A DNA stretch of 64,000 bases from Paralvinella palmiformis (GCA_025642065.1 JAODUP010000127.1:784501-848500), one strand, 5' to 3'; counted from the stretch's first letter, positions 1-10,336 are shown. Translations and numbers: made by a program. Notes: a model not told the origin generated them from the letters alone.

Positions 1-600
1 GACTAGTGACTTACTTGAATGAGTTCATGTTAAATTGACTCTAAGGTTTCTAAATAAGCAGGGCAGCTATAATAGATGACATTTTCACGACTTGAGTGAG
101 AAAAGCATCCTGTGTGGATGACGTGAGTTTGAGTACTATAACATAAACCAACGTACATCAAGCTGATATATCAGCCTGTATCCCGACACACCGGGGTGTT
201 AGTTGTGGTATCAAAAGACGCATCCATGGACGTGTGAATTATACACGTCGTGGAAATGCATGGAGTCAAACAGCAATTAATATGAGGAAGCTGACTGTAG
301 TATCATTTCTGAAGTGAAGTAACATTAAAGTTAACACTTTAAAGCCTCTTCATGAAATAATTACATCGTTGATGAGCAAATAGATGTTGCCTTTCTAACT
401 GGAACCTGACTGAGTGGATGTCAAATGGATTTTGTTAACATGGAGACGTGGCATCTTCTGGTTATGATTTCCATGACAAGTCTCGCATTATCGACTCGTA
501 TCGAACTTACCCAGCTGTCCAAGATTATGGAGAAATTGCTATTGAAGCAAATAAAACATAATATGTTGGTAAATGGACATAACACATAAGTGAATATCGC
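1..600. other. Non-coding stretch, nothing recognised
   Basis: No exon-like open frame with splice sites, no RNA gene and no clear repeat was recognised here. The missing first exon of ABAT copy 1 (an ATG, a basic leader and a phase-1 donor) was looked for by eye and not found. Confidence 0.5.
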
Positions 601-619
601 GTATTTGTGTTTAGAAAGG

Positions 620-1460
620 TCGTGTTTAGAAAGGTCGTGTTCGTGGTAATGGATGGTAGGAAGGCTGTGGTTCTGGTCCTGTTAGATTTCTCTGTGGCAT
701 TCGATACCATTGACTATGAGATCATGTGTTATAGACCGGAGAGACTCCTAGGGCTCAGCGTGAAACCTCTCGTCTGGTTACGCTGTTATCTCATTGCACG
801 GTCGCAATGTGTATCCGTAGAAGAGGCTGTATCCGAAGTTCTGTGTCTGTACTGTACGATTATCCAGAATAGCACACAGATATGGAATCCAGATACATAT
901 ATACGCAGATGATACAGAACTGTTTGTGCCACATGGAACAGAGACAAGAGGTTATTGAGCGGCTTAAAAACTACAACTAAACGGTAGAAAACCGAGTTAG
1001 TTGTGTTAACATCATCCTATTTCAGCAAACATTCTAGTGATTTTGAGCTGAAAATCGATAATAATCTGATTTCATCTAATGACTCATCGACCAGCATTTG
1101 AACATGGAGATTCATGTAGCTGGGATGTGCAAGGCGTCCTTTTTTCACATATGTAAGATTAAGAGATTAAAGCTGATATTTAGCCATGATACACTTATCT
1201 CTGTGGTACAAGCCTCTATCACCTCACAGTTAGATTACTGTAACTCCCTTCTTGGTCCAAAAGTTTCAACGAATCCAAGACATCGCCGCTCTGGGTGTCG
1301 GATGGATGATCGTATCGCTCCGATTTTGAGGAAGGTTCATCGGCTTCCAATAAATAAGCGACTTCTATCCAGGACACTCATGATAACATACAAGACAGTA
1401 AATGCCCAGGCACCGGTATATTTGACAAAATTGTTTCACGACACCCAGGTGAACTGATCC
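620..1460 (+). mobile_element. Decayed non-LTR retrotransposon (CR1/L2-like reverse transcriptase)
   Basis: The frame at 607-912 reads a reverse-transcriptase palm segment (LLDFSVAFDTID, then WLRCYLIARSQCV), and a YADD catalytic box follows at 902-913 in another frame (YADDTELF). The frame from 1098 continues with the downstream signature of CR1/L2-type elements (QLDYCNSLL, a LHRLP-type motif, TYKTVNAQAPVYLTKL). Frame changes and stops break it into pieces, so it is dead. It is 5'-truncated. It lies where exon 1 of ABAT copy 1 would be expected. Assignment to the CR1/L2 group is from motif memory; the exact clade is unsure. Confidence 0.75.
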
Positions 1461-1593
1461 TTGCCGTGCTTGCATACAAACTTCAAACATATGGACTGAA
1501 TACGTTTCACAAACATCATGTACCCATTACAGATGCCCTTTGCAGTCTGTGCTGTGTCTACAGTAATTTTTGACACTAATGTTTTAATTATAG

Positions 1594-1721
1594 ACAGTAT
1601 ATTGGCGAACTGCGTTGTGACCAGGTGTTTACACTTAAATGAACCGGACAGACCTTTGGTCAGAACAGAAATACCCGGACCGGAATCACAGAGACTACGG
1701 AAGGAACTTGGCAACTTTCAG
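1594..1721 (+). pseudogene. ABAT: ABAT copy 1 exon 2
   Basis: The acceptor TATAG precedes 1594 and the donor GT is at 1722. It reads [20 protein letters not shown] and then IPGPESQRLRKELGNFQ, matching copy 2 exon 2 (14530-14657) at the same length and phases (in phase 1, out phase 0). The IPGPES segment is the conserved start of mature ABAT. Confidence 0.85.
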
Positions 1722-2032
1722 GTAAACAATGTCGCTGAAGTATTTATATTATAGAGATGCTTTCTATAGGAAACAACCATTTAACAGGGTGTATCCAGAA
1801 CAACATTTTGAGAACAATTTGCCGTAGTTGAGCAAATCCAGGCAAATATAAGTTAATTTCGAGCATTAACACTTTGTTACATTTTCTTCTATTCAAATTA
1901 ATGTCCTAAATATTTGTATTTTCGGAATTCCGGTAAAATATGAGCTAATTTTGAAGATTAACAATGTGCGACATCGCCTTGTATTCAAATTAATGTGCTA
2001 CAGATTTGTTTTCTTTTCAATTTAAATAACAG

Positions 2033-2151
2033 TATGCGGAAGACATTCAGTTCTTTGTTGACTACGAGAAGAGTAGAGGCAATTACTTGGTGGATGCAGA
2101 TGGCAATGTGATCCTGGACTTGTTCTCACAAATCTTCGTCGTCTCCACTTG
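2033..2151 (+). pseudogene. ABAT: ABAT copy 1 exon 3, with one-base insertion
   Basis: It reads [20 protein letters not shown], then VILDLFSQI, after which the frame slips. Copy 2 exon 3 is 118 bases and this one is 119; the extra base lies within about 2133-2150, where copy 2 reads IASSPLG. With the conserved donor at 2152 and acceptor before 3956, translation runs into TAA at the second and third bases of exon 4's Tyr-Asn codons. No alternative GT or AG that restores phase was seen. Confidence 0.85.
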
Positions 2152-3955
2152 GTGAGTTCAGAATAAGAATCAATATTTAGATACACTTTCTTTTCACAGC
2201 CAACTCGTGCAGCCATCCGCAGAACTACCAGGAAACTGTCGAGAACTATTAAAACAATTCGCGAAGCCTTTATAAATGTGACGGTTTGTTAATGCAGTGT
2301 ACGCCTATACACCAATATGGAATGACGTTCTTCATACTAAACAGTGGTCCAGTGAACGGACGACATCAATTGTACTTCCGCTTTCGATGCCAGAACAAGC
2401 CAGATTTAAGAAGAACAAATGTTCAACTTGAGCATTCTCTGAAAACGACTACACAAGACTAGGGAAGGAAGTCTATCAGTTTTATCTACCATAGAATTAA
2501 TTTTTTATCCAATATGCGGTCTCTGTTGGTAACAATTAGTATTTTAGCGTTTCAGCATCAATGGTGGCGAAGTCAAAGTCAACGAGTCACTGTATAATAC
2601 TCAGAGCAACAAGAATAAAGACACATTCCGTGATTAGATCCCTATTTCAGTTTGGTGTTTGACCAGGACGACTGTTTTTCTTCTACAACGTGTAACGTCG
2701 TGCTTCAGAATATCGCATCAGAAGCTACGATCGAACTAGAATGTCGTGTGTAGGTATTTAGTAAAATGATCAATATTTTAAGATTATATCATCTATCAAT
2801 AAATAACCAGGAATGTCAGACACCAAAGTTAGACAGATAGATGGACAGGTTTGGGAATAAAACCAAGAATACGATAATTGTTGACACCAAAAATACTGGT
2901 GGCTACATCAGACCCGAACACCGCTAAGCAGTGAGGTAGGTCTCGGGGAGCTGTGTCAGGGAGACTATGGTGAATACTTATTTTTAAACCAGCACCTTCA
3001 TTACAACAGTTAAGACGAGAAAGCTGAGATGATTAAGACATATCACTTAATCTGAAGTGAAAACCACCCTACAGCCAAACAACAGAAGGTGAGAGACCAT
3101 GCGGATGACAAAAGATGATCACATGGCGCTGTTGTCTTTAAGTGGTTAAAACAGGTTCGAGTGCGGGAGATCGGTCTTCAGGGTTGGGTGTGTGCCATGA
3201 TGATGAATCGTTGTCTTTTTATATCGGGAGTATTCAGTCAATCGTGGTTAGACATTGTTTATTTATCAACCGTTGGTTTGTTGGGCGTAAAGTGTTACAG
3301 TAAAAAAAATGAATTAAAAATGATTTATCGATGTGCGTAAACAAGACGCTTTACACAATAATGATCTATCGGCTCTTAAACTTCAGAGTACGATTTTCGC
3401 AACTTATCTCATCACTTTATTTGATCAGAGTACTCGGTCTACGGTGGGTTCTATCAACTTTCACATATCACAGTCCACTCAACTATTAATAATTACCTAT
3501 CAGTAGTTAATATCAAAGAGTTTGGAAATATTTTCGCACGCCAGAAGTCTCCGAATGGCCTTGTTAACCAGCGATATAATGTTCAAGTACTCGTCAATAA
3601 TTGCTTCTCGAAGTCAGGCCTCTTTAGAACGCCAACCTCTTTACAACGCCAAATTGTTTTCTCGTCCCAAATGTTATCTTAAAACGAGGCTGTACTGTAG
3701 ATACGTAAAGCCATCTTATAGTTAGAAACTACAAATCAAAGTACATACGACCACCCATCACTCATTAACGGATCAGCGCAATGAATAATTACCAGAATAA
3801 AATAATCGAGGGAGTTACGATGTATAGCATTGTAAGGTATGTTGTTTCCAGATATAAGTAAATGAAATATTGATCACCAATCGGCATCCATAGCTCGTCT
3901 ATATTTTTCAGTTCGTTTCGAACGCTAACAACGGCTCCTGTTATTTATGTTCCAG

Positions 3956-4005
3956 GTTATAACCATCCAAAGTTTCTGGAAGCGCTGCGAGATCCTAAGA
4001 ACCTT
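3956..4005 (+). pseudogene. ABAT: ABAT copy 1 exon 4
   Basis: Acceptor TTCCAG, donor GTTAGT at 4006. In the ancestral frame it reads YNHPKFLEALRDPKNL, equivalent to copy 2 [16 protein letters not shown]. Fifty bases in both copies. Confidence 0.85.
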
Positions 4006-4276
4006 GTTAGTATATGCAATTGTTTTGGCTTCTGTTTAATTTCTCAGCTGTCATGAACAATGGTTCGAGCGATGGATTTCTTGCCAAACCGAGCTGCTCG
4101 GCTTCACGATGAGAACAGAAATCGGCAGGCGTAGGCTAAATCCGCATCATTGCATACGTGCAATAACATCAAAGCGTTCGTGATTGACGCCGTAAAAGAA
4201 ATCTATACAATTACGTTCTAATAACGTGGCCGATGGCTCCGAGTTTGGTCATTAAAGTGTTCCTTATCGTTTACAG

Positions 4277-4357
4277 TCGCACCTGCTAAACAGACCGTCG
4301 TTGGGTTTGCTGCCTTCCAAAGAATGGCCCGAAAGGCTGCAGAAGTCGCTTATGGCT
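4277..4357 (+). pseudogene. ABAT: ABAT copy 1 exon 5
   Basis: Acceptor TTACAG, donor GTGAGT at 4358. It reads SHLLNRPSLGLLPSKEWPER and LQKSLMA, the conserved NRPxLG segment of ABAT. Eighty-one bases, phase 0 at both ends, as in copy 2. Confidence 0.85.
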
Positions 4358-4814
4358 GTGAGTATTGCGCGACAGTATAAGTACAGTTAGGTCTATCCAC
4401 GTGACTGTTATATATCGCTAAGAGATCAATGGTTCCTAGACTTCATTACTTACCTTTGTTCAAGAGATTAGAATATCCGCTCAAATATCGCATGGTTTGA
4501 TACTACATGTATATTGATTTCGTAAGGCTGTTATTATCTCCATTGTGTATTTGTAAGTATTATTGATACGTTAAAAAAACATGCAGTCTTAATCAACTAA
4601 TCCTACTTTAAGGATAAAGGTATAACCCGGTTAAATCGAAGTTTCGACTGTACTACTAATCGCGTACTTAAGTAACACGTTTCAGGGTCAGCCACATCAT
4701 TCATCGGCGCATCCAGTAAATTCCAGAAAACCATTTCATCTTTAGTGTTACTGTGTGAGTTGCTTGTAGACGAAGCGTTTATAATGCGGAAAGGCATTCT
4801 TTATCTTCCCGAAG

Positions 4815-4907
4815 GTTGCTCCTCAGCGACTGAAGTACGTCCGGACAATGGCCTGTGGTTCCTGTTCTAACGAGAACGCATTCAAATCCGTCTTCATGGC
4901 ATACAGG
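4815..4907 (+). pseudogene. ABAT: ABAT copy 1 exon 6 (Fe-S cysteine exon)
   Basis: It reads [20 protein letters not shown] then [11 protein letters not shown]. The CGSC pair matches the cysteines that bind the 2Fe-2S cluster in mammalian ABAT. It is 93 bases; by hand count it differs from copy 2 at 20 of 93 positions. Its donor GTACGT at 4908 runs directly into a short tandem repeat. Confidence 0.85.
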
Positions 4908-4910
4908 GTA

Positions 4911-5005
4911 CGTCCTCCGTCATCCGTGCCTACACAACCGAACTCCGTCCTCCATCCGTGCGTACACAACCAAACTACGTCCTCCATCCGTCGTACATAA
5001 CCGAT
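4911..5005 (+). repeat. Three-unit tandem repeat, about 30 bp
   Basis: Three imperfect units beginning CGTCCTCC and containing TACACAACC follow each other directly after the exon 6 donor of ABAT copy 1; the first unit overlaps the donor context. Confidence 0.7.
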
Positions 5006-5026
5006 AAGAACATCCGAACCATCCCA

Positions 5027-5190
5027 GACGAGGCGCTCTGATCGCACAGTCGCTAGGGCGCTGCACCGCAAACCTCCAAGTTGCGGGCTCGAATCCGACC
5101 CACATCTGCGTTTGCGGGAATAGTTTCGCTCTGAAGTAACCCCTCGGTCTTATGTTGCAGATGTAACCGACGCCGAGGCTAAATAATTCA
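5027..5190 (+). repeat. tRNA-derived SINE, family B
   Basis: The tRNA-like head has a B-box-like GGGCTCGAATCC. The body carries CAGATGTAACC and GACGCCGAGGCTAAATAA, which recur in degenerate form near 36975, 57340, 59550 and 59860. Confidence 0.55.
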
Positions 5191-5312
5191 AATTAAATCC
5201 GAAGCGTTATAATAATATTAATCAATAATCGATGTACCAGACTGGCATCACTCATTTACTGTTGAGTTGGTGATTGAGGGTATTGTCACGTGTTCTTGTT
5301 TACGTATGACAG

Positions 5313-5439
5313 AGGAAGCAGAGGGGTGGAGCGCCGCCAACTCAAGAAGAAATGGACGGTTCCATTATGAACCTAGAGCCCGGTTGTTCTCCTCTTACCA
5401 TCATGTCATTCAAGAATGGCTTACACGGAAGGACAATGG
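5313..5439 (+). pseudogene. ABAT: ABAT copy 1 exon 7
   Basis: Acceptor GACAG, donor GTGCGT at 5440. It reads RKQRGGAPPTQEEMDGSIMN then LEPGCSPLTIMSF and KNGLHGRTMG. The family motif is AFHGRT; here it is GLHGRT, a substitution at a strongly conserved aromatic, in line with relaxed constraint. 127 bases as in copy 2. Confidence 0.85.
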
Positions 5440-5623
5440 GTGCGTTAAGTAACAATAAGCAAAACGTCTCTGTTGAGAGTTTAACAATGCGAGACCTTTT
5501 CGCTGTAGATTAATGTATGTACATAGTCAAGGGACAGCATTAATATTCTTCAACATTTAACCATGTTCACAAAGGGGGTGATACGTGGTTACCAACATAT
5601 TCTCTTCATAGAACCGAAGACGC

Positions 5624-5680
5624 GCGCGCGCACACACACACATACACACGCACGCACGCACGCACACACACACACATAGA
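5624..5680. repeat. (CA)n/(CG)n microsatellite
   Basis: Alternating CG and CA dinucleotides in intron 7 of ABAT copy 1. Confidence 0.9.
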
Positions 5681-5761
5681 GAAAAAGAGAAGAAGAAAAA
5701 AAACATGCACAAAAATACATACCTTCATATATAGATAAATACATGTCTATGTACATTTCAG

Positions 5762-5910
5762 CTAACGTGATTGTTACACATACGAAATGGTACTACAAGT
5801 TAGATTTCCCAGTTAAAGACTGGCCTATAGTGGACTTTCCCGCTGTTAAATATCCAATGGAAGAATACGTTACAGAAAACAGGAAGGAGGAGGACAGGTG
5901 TATAGAACAG
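5762..5910 (+). pseudogene. ABAT: ABAT copy 1 exon 8
   Basis: Acceptor TTTCAG, donor GTAAAG at 5911. It reads THTKWYYKLDFPVKDWPIVD then FPAVKYPMEEYVTENRKEED and RCIEQ, parallel to copy 2. The first codons read ANVIV where copy 2 has GCLIT, so the usual Gly-Cys-Leu after FHGRTM is lost. 149 bases. Confidence 0.85.
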
Positions 5911-6532
5911 GTAAAGCTATAAACATTTAACAAACCAAGTTGGCTGTTCGTGGTGTATGGTTCCTCAGTATTGGGTATGATGTATCATGATAGAATATGA
6001 TGCCACATTTCGGGACATGACGTTTCCTTATGAGGCGTGATGTTTCCAAATGCAACAGGCTGGCTTAGTGTGCAGGTATGATGGCTGCCGTGGGAAATGG
6101 TGACCTTTGTCGGGGTATAACCGCACGGTGTTACACTTGATAACTCAATTTGATGAATGGTGATCATAATACTGTGACACATGGTGGCTCACTGCATGGA
6201 GAATGATATAATAAAATATGAGAGGTTCTCAGTTCAAACTTCTCAGTACAAGTTCTGGATCACCCCATGACTACCTCCATCGCTCTGGTATCTGTCAATT
6301 CTACATAATGTAATGTGACATTAGGGATTTTTAATATCAAATGTGCCAAAGAGACGAACTGCAAATCGATTAAGATCCCATCTAGCATTTCCTAAGATCA
6401 TCTCTAGGGTAATCTCTAGAGAAATCTCTAGAACAGTAGTTCGAGAGTATATTGACAATGGGAAGTGATGATAACTGCTATTATGCTTATTAATATATTA
6501 CTCTTATCTTGTTAAAACTGGCATTTTTACAG

Positions 6533-6670
6533 ATAAGGCATACCATTGAGCAGTATAACGCCAGGGGGCAGCACGTAGCGGGTCTGATAGTTGAACCGAT
6601 ACAAGCCGAAGGTGGGGACAATTATGCCTCAGCACAGTTCTTTGTTGACTTACAGAAGACATTGAAAGAG
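6533..6670 (+). pseudogene. ABAT: ABAT copy 1 exon 9
   Basis: Reads IRHTIEQYNARGQHVAGLIV then [26 protein letters not shown]. Donor GTAATG at 6671. Hand count against copy 2: 32 of 138 bases differ, most of them silent. Confidence 0.9.
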
Positions 6671-6752
6671 GTAATGATAAATGAGTGTGACAACGAAGCA
6701 GCCAAGTACTGATATAAATAAATACAACTCTCCATCTATCATTGTATCATAT

Positions 6753-6756
<4 letters not shown>

Positions 6757-6842
<86 letters not shown>
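6757..6842. repeat. (TA)n microsatellite, about 86 bp
   Basis: Uninterrupted TA dinucleotides in intron 9 of ABAT copy 1, one of the longest in the window. Confidence 0.95.
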
Positions 6843-6845
<3 letters not shown>

Positions 6846-7125
6846 ATCCATTAAAAGTATGGTATATTTTACGGCACATGGAAAGCTCACTTTTGTATTT
6901 GGTTCATGCTGGTTGATAATTAGAGAGTTTTTTCATATCAGAGTGATAACATACAGTTTGGTTTGCCAAATGAAAATGTTATATGCATATTGGATGATAA
7001 TTAACACTAAGCAAATTATTAATCGATACGGAATAAATGCTCCCACGCTTCCTGAAGGTAATATAATATATGTATACATTGCGTTATTATATAATACATT
7101 CCTTACATTCTTTATCATGTCATGT

Positions 7126-7326
7126 GGGGCGCCTCCGTGGTCTAGCGGTAGCGTGCTGGACCACAGATCACTACCACCCGTGCTCGAATCCCGGCGTGGG
7201 CATATCTGAAGGTCGTTTCGTCTTTCACTTCGTCTCATTACCTTTGGAAGTCGCTCGGTCCATTTAGCCTACCTTGTGCACAAAAGTGGCCGTAAAATCA
7301 CATCATCATCATCATCATCATCATCT
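7126..7326 (+). mobile_element. tRNA-derived SINE, family A, with 15-bp target-site duplication
   Basis: The head has an A-box-like GTGGTCTAGCGGTAGCG and a B-box-like GCTCGAATCCC; the body holds GGGCATATCTGAAGG and TTAGCCTACCTTGTGCACA; the tail is a (CAT)n run. It is flanked by perfect 15-bp repeats TTTATCATGTCATGT at 7111-7125 and 7327-7341, the mark of LINE-machinery insertion. Other copies of the family lie at 31317, 31583, 37218, 51206 and 60045. The perfect duplication suggests a young insertion. Confidence 0.85.
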
Positions 7327-7363
7327 TTTATCATGTCATGTATTGTTGTCGTTCTATTTCTAG

Positions 7364-7531
7364 TTTGGTACATACATGATTGTGGATGAAGTACAGACAG
7401 GAGGCGGCGCCACTGGACAAATGTGGTTCCATGAGACTTGGAACCTTCCAAGTCCGCCAGACATTGTGACATTTAGCAAGAAGATGCTTACAGGAGGATT
7501 CTATCATACCGAGGAGATGCTGCCAACCGAG
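7364..7531 (+). pseudogene. ABAT: ABAT copy 1 exon 10 (PLP-lysine exon, converted)
   Basis: Reads [20 protein letters not shown] then [20 protein letters not shown] and [16 protein letters not shown]. The first lysine of TFSKKM matches the PLP-binding lysine of mammalian ABAT. Only 6 of 168 bases differ from copy 2 exon 10, with bases 7409-7522 identical to 32530-32643, whereas flanking exons differ at 23-37% of sites. Introns on either side do not match. Confidence 0.9.
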
Positions 7532-8077
7532 GTCTGTCGTTCTGAAAGATAAACAATACTCCAATTAGTTTAAGATCTAACAGCCCACGGGCAGGGACTA
7601 AGATAGCCGTCAGTCACGTGACTGTAAAACTAAAATATGATCGATCGAATAGCAATAAATTTAATATATAATTATTTAGTATCTAAACTCCTCGTCCTGT
7701 CTTATCATTAATGATAGAAATTACAGACATTTATTCAGTATCTTAATTTGACATCTAGTGGACATCTAGACCCTTGTGAAGGATAAACAATGACCTTCGG
7801 TGCCATACAAAAATAGAGCTCATCAAATGACCAAAACAAATATTGCTATTTTTTATATATATAGATCATTTTAGTGTAAATGAGAGCTATCCATTGTTTA
7901 AATTATTCTCTCTAGCAATCACTCGTTCCGTCGATTTAAAAATAGGCTTTATATAGATACAAGAATTTCACGAAAACTTTCATTCTATCTAAGAGGGTTA
8001 ATAACAAGTATAATTATATTTTTGTTATGTGAATGTATTCTTCGCAAAAGTGCAGCAACTGTGATTCACTCATTTAG

Positions 8078-8224
8078 AGCAACAGAATCCTCAACACTTG
8101 GATGGGTGATCCATCGAAAATCGTATTCCTTGAGACGATAGTGAACCTGATGCGTGAAGAGGATTTACTGAGTCAAGTCAAAGCTGTTGGCAACAGGCTG
8201 CTTAGTGGCATAAACAAACTCCAG
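8078..8224 (+). pseudogene. ABAT: ABAT copy 1 exon 11
   Basis: Reads [20 protein letters not shown] then IVNLMREEDLLSQVKAVGNR and LLSGINKLQ; the NTWxGDPSK motif is typical of ABAT. Acceptor TTTAG, donor GTAAGT at 8225. About 55 of 147 bases differ from copy 2 by hand count. Confidence 0.88.
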
Positions 8225-8425
8225 GTAAGTGAAATCTAGCCAACGTCGTCGAAATCTTGCTTGACGAAAGAATGCCAATAATCAATCAGTGGCAATAAAT
8301 ACTCAATATTATTTTCACCGATTGTTTTTGTTGCCATAAAAACATCTCCTAATCAAGGACTCACCACTCTCAAATGAGACGACCTCATATTTCGGATAAT
8401 AATAATTTCTCTAACCATTACTTAG

Positions 8426-8536
8426 ACACAGTTCAATGACCAGCTGAGTAACGCTCGAGGACAAGGCTCCCTTCTGGCCGTAGATACCAGAGATTCAAAA
8501 CACAGAGATAAACTTGTCAAAGGACTTCGACGAAAA

Positions 8537-8537
<1 letters not shown>
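8426..8537 (+). pseudogene. ABAT: ABAT copy 1 exon 12
   Basis: Reads TQFNDQLSNARGQGSLLAVD then TRDSKHRDKLVKGLRRK. The donor GTAATA at 8538 is the first unit of an AAT microsatellite. 112 bases, as in copy 2. Confidence 0.85.
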
Positions 8538-8539
<2 letters not shown>

Positions 8540-8593
<54 letters not shown>

Positions 8594-8594
8594 C
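8540..8594. repeat. (AAT)n microsatellite at a splice donor
   Basis: About 18 AAT/TAA units starting two bases inside intron 12 of ABAT copy 1. Confidence 0.95.
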
Positions 8595-9075
8595 CAAAAC
8601 AGTAAACATCGGGAAGTGGGTGCTGCATTCCCTTCCCTATTAACGCGCATCGGTTACCTCCTCAAATCTGCATTAAACACAATTAAGGAAATAAATCATT
8701 ATTTTGTTATATCAGAAACTAATTTTTCGATTTTGCTTAATATTTGTGAGCAGAAGCGTGTTTAAACAATTTTGCTATTTGTCTCGATTTTCTCAATTCA
8801 ATTAAAAATAATGTAATTGCTATGGTAGCATAATTGTATTTTGTGAGAAATAGCGAAATAACTCGTTTAAGGTGTCAGGTTTCTTTTGAAAGTGAGCTTG
8901 CAGTTTTAGAAACAGTTAATAATAGAACACATTATATTTTAGAGGTTTTCTGCATTTCTCAGCGGTTATTTTTTTAATGTTAGAATATTTAGTATTCCAA
9001 ATAATTGTTAATATTCTCAACAGCAGCAAAACATATTTGCAACAATTGTAACTTTATTACGGTAACTATTTTCAG

Positions 9076-9197
9076 GAATTCATGTAGGTCTGAACGGTAC
9101 CAGGACGTTGAGACTACGTCCCGCATTGATATTTCTAAACAGACATGCCGACATATTCCTTGAAGCGTTTGATACAGTTTTACAGGAAAACAAATGA
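9076..9197 (+). pseudogene. ABAT: ABAT copy 1 exon 13 with stop
   Basis: Reads [20 protein letters not shown] then [20 protein letters not shown] and TGA at 9195-9197. Copy 2 has GHHHAD where this copy has LNRHAD. An AATAAA lies at 9203-9208, only six bases past the stop. Confidence 0.88.
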
Positions 9198-9945
9198 ATA
9201 TAAATAAACCTGGTAACTGGTAAATACCGCTTTCGACATGTAAACTTTAATACGATGTGTTTATTTTTACCCTTATATATACTAAGAAATGTGATAATAA
9301 TGTAATAATAGTTTTATTTTAATTACAACATAACAAATCAACAAACAGTAAAAACACGACAACAAATATTCATTGTGAAAATATTGTCGACAAAATATGT
9401 TTTATTTTCTGAAAGTTAGAATAGCATTTTATAAAATGTCTAACATTCACACGATTGGCTAAAATATGTAATTTATTTACAGTTATTATATTGCAGTATT
9501 TATATTTCGTTTTACCATTAATGTGTTCTCTTTGGTTTGAATTTATCTCTGTAGAAGGTTATTTTCGTTTACGTTTTAATTCAACAAACTGCATGACTTA
9601 TATTCAATGTCGATCTATCTAACCTTTGTGTTTGTGTATGTCATTTTGGTAGTTTCTAAAGTTCTGACTGTTTTTCCTTTATCCATAGAGTTCATTTTCA
9701 ACTCGCTGTTATCAGTTTTACTCACACCATAAATCGTTCATCTAGACTTTCTTCAGATGTTTTTTTTTTCTTCGTTCAAGATTTCATTAGATTTATCAAA
9801 TATAATAAAATAGGTATTAAGAGACCAACCTTTGCAACTACTGGGATGTTCCTTACTCTTTTGTAACTATATAAAACGCTCTTTTTAAAGCGTTCTGATG
9901 AAGTAAGAGGTCAAAGTGACACACTCTACTGTACTGACAGGAGAG

Positions 9946-9950
<5 letters not shown>

Positions 9951-10003
<53 letters not shown>

Positions 10004-10096
10004 GTGTGTGTGTGTGGTTGTTGTTGTGTGTGTATGTATGTATGTATGTATGTATGTATGATGTATGTATGTATGTGTGTATGTGTGTATGTGATT
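9951..10096. repeat. Compound microsatellite (TA)n-(GT)n-(TATG)n
   Basis: TA to 9998, then GT and TATG-type units. Confidence 0.9.
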
Positions 10097-10336
10097 ATTT
10101 TATTTTATTTATCATGTATTAGCATACTTCACTGTGGAGCTGGGAATCAAATTCTTAAAAGTAGAATATTTGGGTTTTTATTAAAGTTTATGTATTTTGT
10201 TATATTTTGGTAAATAAAAGAGTTTATAGATTGCCAAATATTGGTCTATGTTTTTGCCTACAAATGTACCACATACACAAAACTGATAGCATGATTAAGC
10301 ACGCACGATTCATACATTACCATTTATTAATCGTAT

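Larger units (their letters stand above)
1594..9197 (+). pseudogene. ABAT: ABAT-like copy 1: 4-aminobutyrate aminotransferase, exons 2-13, probable pseudogene
   Basis: Twelve exons match copy 2 one for one in length and phase: 128, 119 (118 in copy 2), 50, 81, 93, 127, 149, 138, 168, 147, 112 and 122 bases, ending at TGA 9195-9197. Family signatures are present: [10 protein letters not shown] with the iron-sulphur cysteines, the FHGRT-type motif (here LHGRT), VDEVQTGGG and TFSKKM with the PLP lysine. All intron ends are AG and GT. Exon 3 has one extra base near its 3' end, which shifts exon 4 into an early TAA. No exon 1 (start and targeting peptide) was found. All other exons stay open and many differences from copy 2 are silent, so the copy was constrained for most of its history and broke recently, or the indel is an assembly error. 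Its 7.6 kb span is far more compact than copy 2. Confidence 0.85.

Noticed and set aside
7126..7200. tRNA gene
   Set aside because: A and B boxes are present but the sequence does not close into a tRNA, and it is followed by a SINE body with a target duplication.
7331..7564. Minus-strand frame with a near twin at 32470-32691
   Set aside because: The two match because they are the antisense of the converted ABAT exon 10, not a separate gene family.
8422..8628. Leu-rich minus-strand frame
   Set aside because: It is the complement of ABAT copy 1 exon 12 plus the (AAT)n tract.
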